Source: Coptis chinensis
Taxonomy: Eukaryota > Streptophyta > Magnoliopsida > Ranunculales > Ranunculaceae
DNA: 64,000 bases
Direction: 5' to 3'
Assembly (NCBI GenBank): GCA_015680905.1
Contig: CM027381.1
Location: 19,073,501-19,137,500 of the forward strand
Shown in pieces: positions 43,752 to 54,889 of the stretch. Each line of letters opens with the position of its first letter. Position 1 is the first letter of the stretch. The position numbers and the translations under genes are program-made. The notes under the pieces were generated by a model, which ran no database searches, was not told the DNA's origin, and saw only the letters and a program-made list of their open reading frames with translations.

Positions 43752-45642
43752 TTCATATAGATAGTTGTTTACATACTTGCATTTCCCATCTTTTTATTTC
43801 TTAACTTATAAGTATAATTCTGCATGCATGTTAAATATTTTAGAGTAGAATAATTACATAAATCCCTAGGATAATTAACTCATGTACATCTTGTTCTATA
43901 TCTATCAACCTACTCTCCAAACTTGTTTGGGGGTGGTATATTTCCATCACGAAGAACAGAGTACAGGTTACTACCATTTTTGCTCATGTTCCTATGGTAA
44001 TCTCCATCCTTTTTTTCATACTTTGAGGACAAAACATATTTATGATTGGGGGTGGTATAATAACATTCTGCAAAAACTAGGCATTTATTATATAGCAATC
44101 CTTATATTAGATATACTAAGTATACTTTTATATTTCTTTATTTCTTAAAATATTTTGAATAAACCTAAAATATTTTTTCTGTTTAGTACTAAACGTCTTG
44201 TCTTCCTTTTTCTATGATGAACAAATTGTTTAGAAGTCTCATTACAGTAATAGAGTAAAGATTCGTTCTTCGAACTCAGATTAATATACATACAATAGTT
44301 TCTACATCTTTTTATGAATGGCATGCATCAGCATTTGATTATATATAGCAGTGAGTTTTCGAGACCAAGGTTAGAACATTTAAGTTCCATATTCTGTAAG
44401 AATCTAGCCAAAAGCCTCATCTGAATGATTATTGAGTGATGACACAAAGGATGTCCGGATAGAGAGATAATACGTCCGTTTGCTTGATCATCACACCATA
44501 TCCTAGGAGAGAATTTAGGCCCTTTTTGGATTGATATAGCCAAATAAACGTTAAAAACCCAGAAAGATAGTTTTTCCTCTAGTTACCCCCTTTGAGCCTT
44601 CACCAATTTCTAAAAACCTTTTTATTTCTTCGCTATCAATCCCTGAACTGTTACTACACACAATAAAAAATGTATCCAGCTGACGGGTTGATAACTGGAT
44701 GAAATGTAAAAAGGGAAGAGAAGGCCTTGTACAAAAACAGAATAGTTAAAAGCTTCAAAAAGAAAAGATTCAAAAATAAAAATCTCCCAAAAGTTCAAAA
44801 TCAAAAGGAATCGATTTCAAAATAAACAAAAGCAAAGTTAGAACTCCCAAAAATCAAAATCATATAGAGTCACAAAGCCAAATGGCTAAATAATGAATCA
44901 CAAATTCAGAAGCAAAAGAACAAAACGAGGTTTTTCTCTAGTTACAAATATCCTGAAGATCCAATTTCTCAACTTATCAGAGTTTGTTTTCCCTTCATTT
45001 TTATTTCTAAACCATTATCTTAGCCCCGTAATTCATAATAAAAGACCTCTAGCTCAACTAGAAATAGGATGGTGTGATAGTAAGTGGATATTGTGATCAA
45101 TTGGCCCCGATTTCTTTGGATGTCATTCGTGTATGTGAGGAATATAAGTGTCCTCTTCAGTTGAGAAAATGAAACTTGAGTGAATCTATCAGAGAGTTGG
45201 GATTGCAACACACCCTTGTGAGAACCCACCTTAAGAACGCTCTCCAAAAGTTTCGGAAACGACTATGCTTTTGCATTTCACCGCTCATGTTTTGCACGTT
45301 TATCTTTAGATGATTAAATTATTGTGTATATGTTATTCAGAGTTCAAAGGAGTTTTTCTTTATTCCTCCACTAACGAGATGTATAGACTTCTGAGAATAA
45401 CAAGGAGACAACACCCTTTGTAATAGATAGAGGAAGTATGTGAGTACCTTCTATGGAAAACTCTCACGAGGCTTAAGCTCATCTACTAGGGAATTCCTAG
45501 TGTTTTAAGGTCTTGTTGCATATGGTCAATGCAAGTGCACTCCGCAAAACGAAACTAGTATAATAAATCACACATTTGTGATCTTAGTTTTTTCTCTCTC
45601 ATCTTTTGCTTGAGGACAAAGAAAATGTTGTTTGGGGGTAGT
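43109..45642 (+). other. Right internal part of element B, with conserved noncoding module
   Basis: From about 43230 it aligns with A (from 7757) and with C reversed. It includes CAGTAAATCCCCCAACACAC (43377), the (CA)n run, TCCAAACTTGTTTGGGGGTGG (43915), CATACTTTGAGGACAAAACA (44020), the CTAGAAATAGG...GTGTGATAGTAAGTGG block near 45057, the GAATT hairpin at 45484-45503, and TTGAGGACAAAGAAAATGTTG then TTTGGGGGTAGT, the polypurine tract, ending at 45642. No ORF is supported. Confidence 0.75.
43690..43750. repeat. (CA)n microsatellite in element B
   Basis: About 30 CA units at the position homologous to 8024-8074 in element A. Confidence 0.97.
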
Positions 45643-46745
45643 TGATCAGTCCCTAAATGTGCATTTTATTACCTTTACAATGCTTCAAATATGCCCTTCT
45701 TATGCTTAATGAACATACAACTTATAGCTTTTGCTACCGTTTGTAAGATACATGCCATTTAGGACGTATATTCCTAAAACGTGTATTTTAGTGCAAAAAG
45801 GATTGCTATTGTCGCTGCTTGAATTGGGAAGATTCCAATTTAGGAGCAAAAGTCCAAGGAAAAGTCAACGGTCCAAGTCAACTGTCAAAGTCAAACTCTA
45901 AAGGACTCAAAGCCAAAACCTGAAGACTTAAGGACTTAAAGCCAAATCAAGAATTCAATTAGATGTGCTTAAGTAAAAAACCCACAAAGCTTAATTTTAT
46001 CCTCAAGAAGGGGGAAATATGTAATTAAAGGACTCAAAGCCAAAACCTGAAGACTTAAGGACTTAAAGCCAAATCAAGAATTCAATTAGATGTGCTTAAG
46101 TCAAAAGCCCACAAATCTTAATTTTATCCTCAAGAAGGGGCAAATATGTAATTGGTGTCCTATATAAACCAAATAGATGTAAAGAATTAGTTATCCAATG
46201 TTTTAAGGTCCAAACCATTTGGTTTGTTAGGAGTAGTGTAACCTAAATTTACATTTAAGTCATTTAATTAAAAGTCTTTTTATTTTCTTTTATTTGCTTC
46301 ATTTCAATTTCAATTGTTGTCTTCAAGTTCTTATTTCAAGTTTAATCAAGTTTTCATTCTCTACAAGTTCTTTTTATCAAGTTTTTATTCTCTACAAAGT
46401 ATTCTAAGTTATTCAACCTTGTTTTCATTATTAGTTCATTTCATTGACAACCCACATCCAAGTTGTCTTCATTTGACAAGTTCAAATGGAGACAACTTGG
46501 TGATTTAGATACCTTTTCAAAAACCAATTTCATTCCATGTTTTAATCTAAACAAACAAGTTACAAAGCAAGTTTTAATCCTTCTACATTTTTACAAACAA
46601 GAGTTTTACATTTACTAATCACTTAGAACAAGTTAAAGAAAGAGTAGAAAGGTTTAGAGAGATTTTTCAAACCATCAAACCATTCCTCCAAACAAAGGAT
46701 TTAAGATGAACAACAAAATCTAATCCCACTATTCTAACAACTTCA
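45643..46745 (+). repeat. 3' LTR of element B
   Basis: 1103 bp, TGATCAGTCCCTAAATGTGC to TCTAACAACTTCA, followed by the TSD CCTTC. It has a tandem duplication with a 127-bp period (45900-46152, starting AAAGGACTCAAAGCC) that the 5' LTR lacks. Confidence 0.92.
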
Positions 46746-47695
46746 CCTTCCACAAAATATTTCTTTTATGAGAATAAATTCCTACCAACCTCAATATCTC
46801 TTATAGACCTTTCGGGATTCAAATCACTGTCGAACCCATAGTCTATAGAATGTCATTTGGATTCTTAAAATAATGTTATCAAATAAGAAACCCTTTCTCA
46901 TAAAAGATTTACCCTATAAGCAAAAACATTTTGATACTTTTAATATTATGTATAATAGTTTTAGAAAAACTATGAAAACATTTAACCTGCAGGACTATTT
47001 GATAATTGATAACATCTATTCATTTCCGAATTGTAGATATTCTCCCATTTAGTATGGGCATGGATCTCTTGTTGGAGTTTCATTGTTACTCAAATAACTC
47101 ATCTACTATTCAATATAAACCATTTAATGATTCCCATTTTTGGATTCAATATGATTTAATCAAGATAATAGACTACTATTTAGTGACTAATAAAATCCTC
47201 AAGTCTAAGGACTTATTGACTAATATTTTGTGTGTTAAAGATATCTCTTCTTGACAGTAAGTTTAACAAAGACATTTTTCACTTGCAATCGGTTAGTGTA
47301 CATTTAAGCACCCACGTGTTGATGAGTAGTACTCTTCCTACATAGGTTGAGATATAACTATTTTTCAATAATGATAATCATCTAACACCATGGAAGCCAT
47401 ATAAATAGAGTGCCCAACTCTATCCAAAGTTGTGACACTTTTAGGCATAAGAATCTGGTAGGCTAAATCTCCCGTATTAGCTTAATGCTAACTACTTAGC
47501 CATCCTTTAATATACCTAGGGACCTTAATGGTATCATATACCTCATTGAACATCTTATATTCAATAGAAATGGTCATTACCCTTTTAAGGATGATCTAAT
47601 CAAACAATAACTAAATATGATGTCACACTATTTTATTTATTATAAAACAATTACAAACTAAAATGATTTTTCAGGGCATAAACTCTAACAGAAAT

Positions 47696-49020
47696 CGCAT
47701 ACTCCAAATACATTTTGCCAACATTCTTTACCACCTCTTCCACGAAATACAATTTCCTAGCTTCTTAGGTGGAACCACTGCTAGAATGAGGGTGCCATCC
47801 AATGCTACGACTTCACCCTTGAACGACCCTTCTCTAAGATGATGGTGATTTTTTATTTCACCATTGGCTCGGTCCACAAAGGTAGCACTATCAATTCTTT
47901 TGAAAATTTTAGCATTTCCCATAGAATTTCATGAAAATACTTACTAATAGTATGCCCTGAATGCTAAAAAATCCACTTCAAATATATGCTGGTTCGAGCA
48001 ATTATGAGTAATAGTTAAAAGAAAAATCATCATCTTCTCTTCCACGACGAGGTGCTTACTATTAGTTAAGTATCCTCTCTGACGAAAATGATTGCACAGT
48101 TATATGAAAGGTTGCTTCTCCGATCCATCTGGCCTAAAAGAAGGGGCGCCATATTGGCACCCCACTTTATGGGATTGACACCCCTTTCGCAAAAAGTAAA
48201 ACAATAATGGTTATTTCTTATATGTCCTTTTACACCCCACATGCCCGATAGTTCTACTACATCGGGTTGCCGTGAGATCCCATATCCCACGGCAGGAAGT
48301 TGCCGCGAGATCGCACAATCCATGACATCGGGTTGCTGCGAGATCCCATATCCCATGGCAGGGAGTTGCCACTGAACATTTTTTTTTGTGTTTTTTTTTT
48401 TTTCACTTCAAATTTTGCGTATTGAATGCACACGACATATGGATACCTCATTTTATTCTTTAAAGCTTCTTTATAGATTCCAAGAGCAACACCAAAACTA
48501 TGACAAAAAAATGTACAATCGAGGCATAATTTTGCTATCTCGCGGCAAATATATTTCATATGCTATAAGAAAATTTTGTGATCAAATTAATGAAGAAGAG
48601 TTTTTGATAATTAACACAAGCAAAAACTCCATTTTAGTGAACACAACCATCTCGCGACAACTAACTTTTTTTACTGTGGCTATTAAAAAAATTTAAAAGA
48701 AAAAATGACCCACGGCAACCACCTTTCATGGGATATAGGATTTTGCGGCAATCCGATGCCGTGGATTGTGCAATCTCGTGGCAGCTTCTTGTCGTAAGTG
48801 TTTTTTATGTGATTAATGGAGGGGTGTTAGTACCTTTGAATTGGTCAAAGGGGTGCCAATTCTAAAAAGTGGGGTGTCAATACCGCGACCCTAAAAGAAT
48901 GGAAAAGTTGTGTTGAAGGGCCATCCAAGAGTTATTTTAAAGCTTGACCGTTTATTGTGGAGACACACAATTTTTGTCGAAGTCTGCGTTGTCGAGGAAC
49001 TTTTACCTTAAGGCTAACAC
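47696..49020 (-). pseudogene. Harbinger transposase, N-terminal half (split by a MITE)
   Basis: On the minus strand, toward 47696: VVEEKMMIFLLTITHNCSNQH, MLKFSKELIVLPLWTEPMVK, LREGSFKGEVVALDGTLI, FRGRGGKECWQNVFGVCDF. GALDGT-type residues mark the first catalytic Asp region of Harbinger/PIF DDE transposases. After GVCDF the reading is cut by the copia-like LTR and resumes at 17675 with DMKFIY. Frame changes occur within it, and the MITE at 48144-48891 interrupts it. The part right of the MITE (48892-49020) is only weakly recognisable. Confidence 0.85.
48144..48891. mobile_element. Mutator-like MITE with long inverted arms, 748 bp
   Basis: The left end GGGCGCCATATTGGCACCCC mirrors the right end, whose complement reads GGGTCGCGGTATTGACACCCC. 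Imperfect terminal inverted repeats extend about 47 bp, and further inward the arms match again (CCGCGAGATCGCACAATCCA at 48291 against GGATTGTGCAATCTCGTGGC at 48763). Flanks TAAAAGAAG (48135-48143) and TAAAAGAAT (48892-48900) are a 9-bp duplication with one mismatch, as for Mutator-type elements. No transposase. Confidence 0.8.
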
Positions 49021-49299
49021 TAGTAGTAACATAATTAACAACAAAGAATCCTCACAATTGTCCATGGTCCCTGCATATCACATTGTTATTTCATTAAGCA
49101 AAACAAATAAGTTCTCATAGATAACCAAAAAGAACTGACTTCATATAAATTATCCAACAACCAAATTATGGTAAGTATAAAAATTAGCTATGCACCAAGC
49201 TTATAAAATAGCATCCATTTAATTATTCAATTATTGACTACAACCTAAATACTATGTGTCCATCACAAATAAAACTAACTACCAATCCGAAAATGGAAT

Positions 49300-50300
49300 T
49301 CTAATTATTAAAACCAACAAATAAAGAAAAGGAAGGACAAACATTTTGCACAAAAACCTTCCGATATTCTGTATTGTTACAGAACTTCAACAAACATTTT
49401 TGGTGAACATCTACGGGCAAGTCCTCAAATTCGCAATTTTTCAAAAGACCAAGGGTCTCCAAGCATCTTAGTGTCGAATAATTATCCATCTCGGCCTTTT
49501 CAGCTAGTAAAGCCTCCCTCTAAGCATTCGTACTTTTATGTTGATCTTTGATAAGCTCGATCAACAACTTCTTTTATATATGGATCAAGTGTATATGAAA
49601 TTATTTTATGCTTCTTCTACTTACTTTTTGCAATTAGCTTATCCACTTGTTCTCCAATGGGAGTGTTGTTGTTAAATTTTATTTCATTCCAATAGGAATT
49701 ACCTTCATTAGTGGGATGATCTTTTGATTCACCAATGTTGATAGTTTGAATTGTAGCATCACTATCAGTGGGCATGCCATCCGTAGCAGGCCGGAGTTAG
49801 TTTACTCTCACCATTTGACAAAGTAGCTTCAAACAAGTTATACAACTCTTGTGCGTGGGGTAGTGGAGTAGTGGGGTTTTCCTATATTTTTCGGCCTCGG
49901 GATGCCTCTGGTAGTCAAAATGATCAATGTTAAACATCAATAATTAAATTACATTTGAAAGAATAAGTGCTTGCCTTGATGATTTCATCCTACTTTTCTT
50001 GTGGCCAATCCAGTTCTCCAGTTACTGCGTTGAAACCATGCCCACTCCTTCCAATGCAAGCCACCCAAGCATTATACATTTTCTTCAAGTGGTTCCAATG
50101 ATTTTTAAGAAACTTTTGATCAAATTCAATTTCACGAGTCGAATACATCGTACTGAGTTCTTCCTTTAAACGGTTCCACAATACATCCATAAGGGATGTT
50201 CCTTTATATCCCACTCGTACGTGCTGCCTCCTAAATTTTTTTAATGAAATCAACATTAAGCCCAGAGATTTCTTCCCATCGTTTTTTGGTTTTTTGAGAT
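49300..50300 (-). pseudogene. Harbinger-associated Myb/SANT-like protein
   Basis: On the minus strand, 50240-49990 encodes SLMDVLWNRLKEELSTMYST, then FDQKFLKNHWNHLKKMYNAW, then IGRSGHGFNAVTGELDWPQE, a Myb/SANT-like DNA-binding fold of the type carried by plant Harbinger/PIF elements and related host genes. Further on, 49489-49301 gives YSTLRCLETLGLLKNCEFED and LPVDVHQKCLLKFCNNTEYR, resembling the usual C-terminal end of these proteins. The partner protein helps transposase reach the nucleus and DNA in this superfamily. The middle (49500-49990) is broken by stops. Confidence 0.75.
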
Positions 50301-51267
50301 GACATGATCTATAAAAAAGACATAATAAATAAAAACCCAAAAATAAACATGATAAAAAGTAATGACAATAAAAATGTTCGGTAAAATTATCAAAAAAAAA
50401 AAAAAAATGCACCTAGCTTCATATACACAATAGACTACTATATATATCAAAAAAGTATCACAAAGAGCATAGCAAGGAAAATGTTATATATGTACATGCA
50501 TAGTCAACTGTAACTAACGCATAACACCTCTAAAGCTTTACATCATTTTGTGTTTGATTATCTTCCAGTTTACAACACCCAAGGTTTTAAAAGTACAACA
50601 ACTCATAAAAAAAAAAATCACTACTATATATCGCATAAAAAATGAGAAGAAGCAAAACAAATAAAAAGATAACTAGAAGAAACCATCACCTTCTTAGCCG
50701 TATCCACTTTCTAGTAAGAACCCTAAACCATTCAAGGAATAAGTTTAATGGTTTTTATGTGTCCATAGGTAGTTATATAATTTTATGTCTAATCCCTACT
50801 TATAAGTTGGCATATGTAGGATTTTCTCGGTTACAACTTTCGGCCATACTTATAAGTTTTTTTGACCGTTGGCTACTTATAAGTGGGAAAAAACAAATGG
50901 GTAAAAACAAGTGGTCCACCACTTATAAGTACTTATAAGCGGTCTAGCACTTGTAAGTAGGAAAAACAAACACCCCCTAACCCCTAAGTTATAGAGTTTA
51001 TATAGAGAGGAATTTTATTATGTGCTTTACTTTTTTTTTTTTTCGTTGTAACTTTTTATAAATATTGTCTCATTGATTACAGATATTGACTTTAATTACT
51101 TTCAAAAGTAATTTTGTTTCTAAATCATTATGCCCATTATCAAATTCATAAGCAAAAAATTATCCAACTTATACATTACGAAATGTTGTTATTGAAGTTT
51201 AATTTTAATCATGCGAAGTCCGTGTACTTGCACAGTACACTAGTTTAGATTTAAGTCAAAAAATTAA
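50301..51267. other. Probable Harbinger right end and flank
   Basis: Noncoding. 50806-50956 carries six or so copies of ACTTATAAG in both orientations and ends AACAAACACCCCC followed by TAA (to about 50983). On the minus strand that is GGGGGTGTTTGTT after TTA, a good Harbinger-like terminus with a 3-bp TSD, but the partner end near 16770 is weak. 51207-51243 resembles a Helitron 3' end (see findings). Confidence 0.45.
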
Positions 51268-51426
51268 GGGTTAACGAGTATCCCCTCCCCCGCCTAAATG
51301 GGAAATTAGGGTCTCCCCCCCCCAAATACACACAAAAAACAACCGTTTTTTTTTTTTTTTTTTTGTGTATTTGGGGGGGGAGACCCTAATTTCCCATCTA
51401 GGAGGGGAGGGAATACTAGTTAACCC
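51268..51426. mobile_element. Fold-back (palindromic) element, 159 bp
   Basis: Two long inverted arms, starting GGGTTAACGAGTATCCCCTC and ending with the near complement GGGAATACTAGTTAACCC. The inner arms TGGGAAATTAGGGTCTCCCC and its complement flank a T-run of about 20. It can fold into one hairpin with arms of about 65-75 bases. No clear TSD was found. It has no coding capacity. Confidence 0.75.
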
Positions 51427-51683
51427 GAATATGAAATAAATGGTTAGCTTGTCGAAATTGGTCAGATAGTTTTAATCCAAATTTGGACATTGATAAAAAA
51501 AATCCGGAATAGACATTTCAAATACCTAAATCCTGTCATATCATAAAAATCAAAATAACATAATCCTTATAGATCAATGCTTACAAGATATATATAACTT
51601 TACATATTTTGAAAACTGAAACATACATATATACAACACTATCCAAATATATACAACGCTATCCAAATATTATGCAACACCAT

Positions 51684-52090
51684 CCAAAAGATAGATTATA
51701 TGCTATTGCAGAAGGCCTACAACAAGCTCAGGAACAAGGCATCTTAAACCTTGAAGTAAACTTTGATTCACTTGGAGCTATAAACATCATCAATGGCTCT
51801 GAAAAAGGTCCATGTTATTGCTCCAATATTGTGGCTTTAATTGCCTCCCTCAAGAATCTTTTTAACAAATGTTGCTTTAGCTAGGCATATTTTTAGAGAG
51901 GGTAATCAGGCAGCTGATTACCTTTCAAAGTTGTGTAGAACTCTTGATGATTGTAATATTTACTTTTCTCCTCCTCTTGTATTTAAATTACACAATCTTG
52001 TAGAAAAGGATAGGAAAGGAACTTTGTACTTGAGAAGTTTGTCCAATACAGGCTGAGGTCTCCCATAACTTCTAATCTTTTAAAAAAAAA
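51684..52090 (+). pseudogene. LINE 3' fragment: RNase H C-terminus and A-tail
   Basis: Reads YAIAEGLQQAQEQGILNLEV, FDSLGAINIINGSE, then after a frame change ARHIFREGNQAADYLSKLCR. This is the second half of a plant LINE or retrotransposon RNase H (RVT_3 type), with the closing REGNQAAD motif. A short A-run (52082-52090) follows. The 5' part is missing or unrecognisable before 51684. It is a different copy from the LINE at 23040-43108. Confidence 0.75.
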
Positions 52091-52091
52091 T

Positions 52092-52126
52092 TGATGCAGG
52101 ACATCAAGCATAGAGTACCATCATTT

Positions 52127-52216
<90 letters not shown>

Positions 52217-52532
52217 GAAATTATAATTATTACTTATTAGGAATTTGGAATATATAGTATTTTCTATTTAGAGTTTAATTAGCTTTAGAACCCTAGGTTA
52301 GATGTAGAAGTCTAGTTTCCTTGTTAATCAAGTATGACTTATCTATATAAATTGGCAATTGTAGTTTAGATCATTCATTCAATTATCAAACTATCAAATC
52401 TCCATAAACAATATATACTTTTCTCCCTCAACTTCTACAATTCTTCAATTCAATCTTCTTTATTTTTAAATCTATTACCTCTTTTGAGGATCTCCACATC
52501 CTTTCTTCTAAATCTCTGTGTACTCTGCATCA
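52092..52532 (+). repeat. 5' LTR of the truncated chromovirus
   Basis: 441 bp with perfect 8-bp inverted ends TGATGCAG and CTGCATCA. It contains a TATA box CTATATAAATTGG near 52343. It begins one base after the A-tail of the LINE fragment. Confidence 0.75.
52130..52216. repeat. (AAT)n(ATT)n microsatellite
   Basis: About 22 AAT units running straight into about 6 ATT units, so the junction is palindromic. It lies inside the LTR. Confidence 0.97.
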
Positions 52533-52538
52533 TATCAA

Positions 52539-52556
52539 TTGACATCAAGAGCCTCA
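52539..52556 (+). promoter_or_regulatory. Decayed Met-tRNA primer binding site
   Basis: TTGACATCAAGAGCCTCA follows the LTR by six bases. It resembles the initiator-Met site TGGTATCAGAGC with a few changes. Confidence 0.55.
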
Positions 52557-52627
52557 CTTTTTAGATTTTAATCTAGAAAGCGATCCACCACCACCATTTC
52601 GACAAACCACCAATTTTTTTTCTCTCA

Positions 52628-54750
52628 ATGAATGAATATGTTACAAAGAAAGAACTCATACACACTATTTACGATGCTATCAACAAGCTTAATTAAGTTA
52701 GAATTGACCATTGATTGAATGCTTGAAGCTATAGAGATGAGACTCATGAGTATGTTCAAAGAAGCTATGGTAGGAAAACCAACCCTTGATCTCCCTCCCA
52801 ACCCTAAATACCTTAATTCTTCCACTTCCACTGAACCAAAAGAAACCCCACAAACACATGATCCACTATTACCTGATCCAATACCCAAAATTCTTCCGCA
52901 AAATGAATCAAAGTTTCTTAATAACCCACCCAAAACCACATCTTTCCCCCACCAACAAAATACAATCTTTCAATGATGATGATGATGATGATGATGTTTT
53001 TAGAGTTGAAGATGATCAAGTTGAAGGTCATCTTGATTGTCGTTTTGAAGATGTAAAATGTCTTAACCAAGATATCAATCGAGTGAATTATGGCACTCTT
53101 CTAGAGTACAAACTCAAGGCCGACATCCCTAATTTTCCAGGTAATTTAATAATTTCAGAATTTCTAGATTGGGAATATGAAGTCGATTCTTTTTTTGATT
53201 TTATGGAAGTACCAGAAGATTAAAAAGTAAAGATAGTTGCTTATAAATTAAAAAAGGAGTTGTTGTAGCTTATTGGCTCTCTTTTAAAGAAGAAAGATGC
53301 CGACAAAATCGACTAATATTAAGAAGTGGTATAGGATGAAACAAATTCTTCGACATAAATTTTTACCTAAAGACTATACGCAACAATTGTTTACAAAATT
53401 ACAGAATTGTCGCCAAGGAGGACGATCCATCGAAGAGTATGTGACAGAGTTTTATAGTCTTCTTGCTCACAATCAGGATATTGAGACAAAATCATAATTG
53501 GTATCTCGCTTTCTTAATGGTCTTAGTCGGATTGTCAAAAAATCAGCTAGCTAGTTACTCCTGTTCGTACAATGGTTGATGTTGTTCAAACAGTGATAAA
53601 AATTGAAGCTACCTTGAGTTCTTCTTCCCAAACCAAATGTTCTTCTTACAACCAAAACAATTATTCTAGACCTTACCAACCCAAATCCTACAATTATTCA
53701 CAACCACAACATTGCCCCGCCCTTCATACATATACCAATTCTCTTTTTGACATTTTTAACTATTCACCCCAATCCCCCTCTTCCTTTCATCAACGCCCAT
53801 CCTACCATACCACTTCACCCCAATATTCACCACCTTTACTTCCTTTAACTACACCACCACCGTCAAATCCGGCCTACCACTCTTCCCTTTACCTGTCATA
53901 CCTTTCAACAGCCTCAACACAATACCTGCAACAGCCAACCCTAAACCCAATCTTTCAACTACCCAAATCCTAAATCCAATAACCCTTATGCTAAGCATAG
54001 ATGATACCACTGTTTTAAGTGTGGAGATACTACTCATACTTCCACTCAATGTCGTGAGCAACAAGTTGTTGGTTATGTGGCGCATGACACTGAACTCGAT
54101 TGTGAACATGTTGATGATTTTTTTAATGAGAAAATCGATCAAGATACAACTTGCGAGATTAATGAAGTTGAAGGTGATCCCATACTTGTTATTTTTTTTG
54201 TCCTTTGTTACTTGTGCAACCTTCTCCATCACAAAGGCACAATATTTTTCATCTCTAAGTGCTTCATTAAATACAATGTTTGCACTTTAATTGTTGATAG
54301 TGGCAGTAGTGAAAATTTCATTTCTTGCACTTTGGTTTAAAAACTTCAATTGCCTATTACTCTTCATCCTAAGCCATATTCTATTGGTTGGATAACAGAT
54401 AATTATTCTATTAAGGTAACCCATCAATGCCTTATTGAATTTTCTTTTGGCAATTATTCTGATTATATTGTTTGTGATGTTGTGCCTATAACTGCTACTC
54501 ACTTACTTCTTGGATGACCTTGGCAATATGATGTTTGTGCTGTGCATAATGGCTTTGAGAATATTTACTCCTTATGTAAGAATGGAGCAAAGTTTCTTAT
54601 GTGCACACCCATCTCACTCTTCTATTCTTGCTCATTCCCAAAGTGATGCTCAGACACAAGCTTTGGTTGCTACTGTTCTGAAATCTTTACATCTGCAAGC
54701 ATCTATTCTGTATACTCTCATTCTTCTATTGTGTGTAAAGTCTTGAATTC
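52628..54750 (+). pseudogene. Gag-protease of the truncated chromovirus (broken)
   Basis: From ATG 52628 (MNEYVTKKELIHTIYDAINK) with stops and frame changes. The gag core reads [73 protein letters not shown] and FLNGLSR. A Tyr/Pro/Ser-rich linker follows, then the zinc knuckle CFKCGDTTHTSTQC (about 54010-54051). The aspartic protease has LIVDSGSSENFISCTLV (about 54290), with the catalytic DSG, and LLLG (about 54505). Gag packages the RNA; protease matures the polyprotein. At least five stops make this copy inactive. Confidence 0.85.
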
Positions 54751-54889
54751 TCATTAAGGGTAGATTGGTAAATTTGCACAATTTAATAACATACATGCAT
54801 GAGCGTATGATCACTATGCAATGATATGGGTCTAAGGAGTGTATGTGGGTGATTAAAATTAGTCTTAGTATGATTGGATTTATTCTTGC

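Larger units (their letters stand above)
18479..46745 (+). mobile_element. Element B: complete non-autonomous Athila/Tat-like element (TGATCA family)
   Basis: 5' LTR 18479-19452, primer site 19455-19472, internal region 19473-45642 (interrupted by a LINE), polypurine tract about 45627-45642, 3' LTR 45643-46745. A perfect 5-bp TSD CCTTC flanks it (18474-18478 and 46746-46750). Without the LINE the internal region is about 6.1 kb and holds a decayed gag-like ORF but no protease, reverse transcriptase or integrase, so B needed enzymes in trans. The LTRs differ at roughly 8% of positions in the first 230 bp by eye, plus a 127-bp duplication in the 3' LTR. It is inserted in the copia-like solo LTR. 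Confidence 0.9.
17676..47690 (-). mobile_element. Copia-like solo LTR inserted in Harbinger (split by element B)
   Basis: The element's own sequence is 17676-18473 plus 46746-47690, about 1.74 kb. The outer ends are TGTTGGGTCATGG at 17676 and GCATAAACTCTAACA at 47690, flanked by a perfect 5-bp TSD GAAAT (17671-17675 and 47691-47695). Removing it restores the Harbinger frame: GVCDF joins DMKFIY. On the minus strand it starts TGTTAGAGTTTATGCCC and ends with CCGCTGCGTTC followed by CCCAACA, ends I associate with plant Ty1/copia LTRs; the assignment is from memory of end motifs. No gag or pol is visible, so it is best read as a solo LTR. Confidence 0.75.
52092..54750 (+). mobile_element. Truncated chromovirus-type Ty3/gypsy element (LTR, gag, protease)
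   Basis: 5' LTR 52092-52532, primer site, gag, zinc knuckle and protease; the sequence then turns into LINE remains near 54750 and no polymerase or 3' LTR is seen. Small LTRs with TGATGCAG/CTGCATCA ends, a Met-tRNA-type primer site and this gag type fit a chromovirus such as Reina; the lineage call is inference. Confidence 0.75.
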
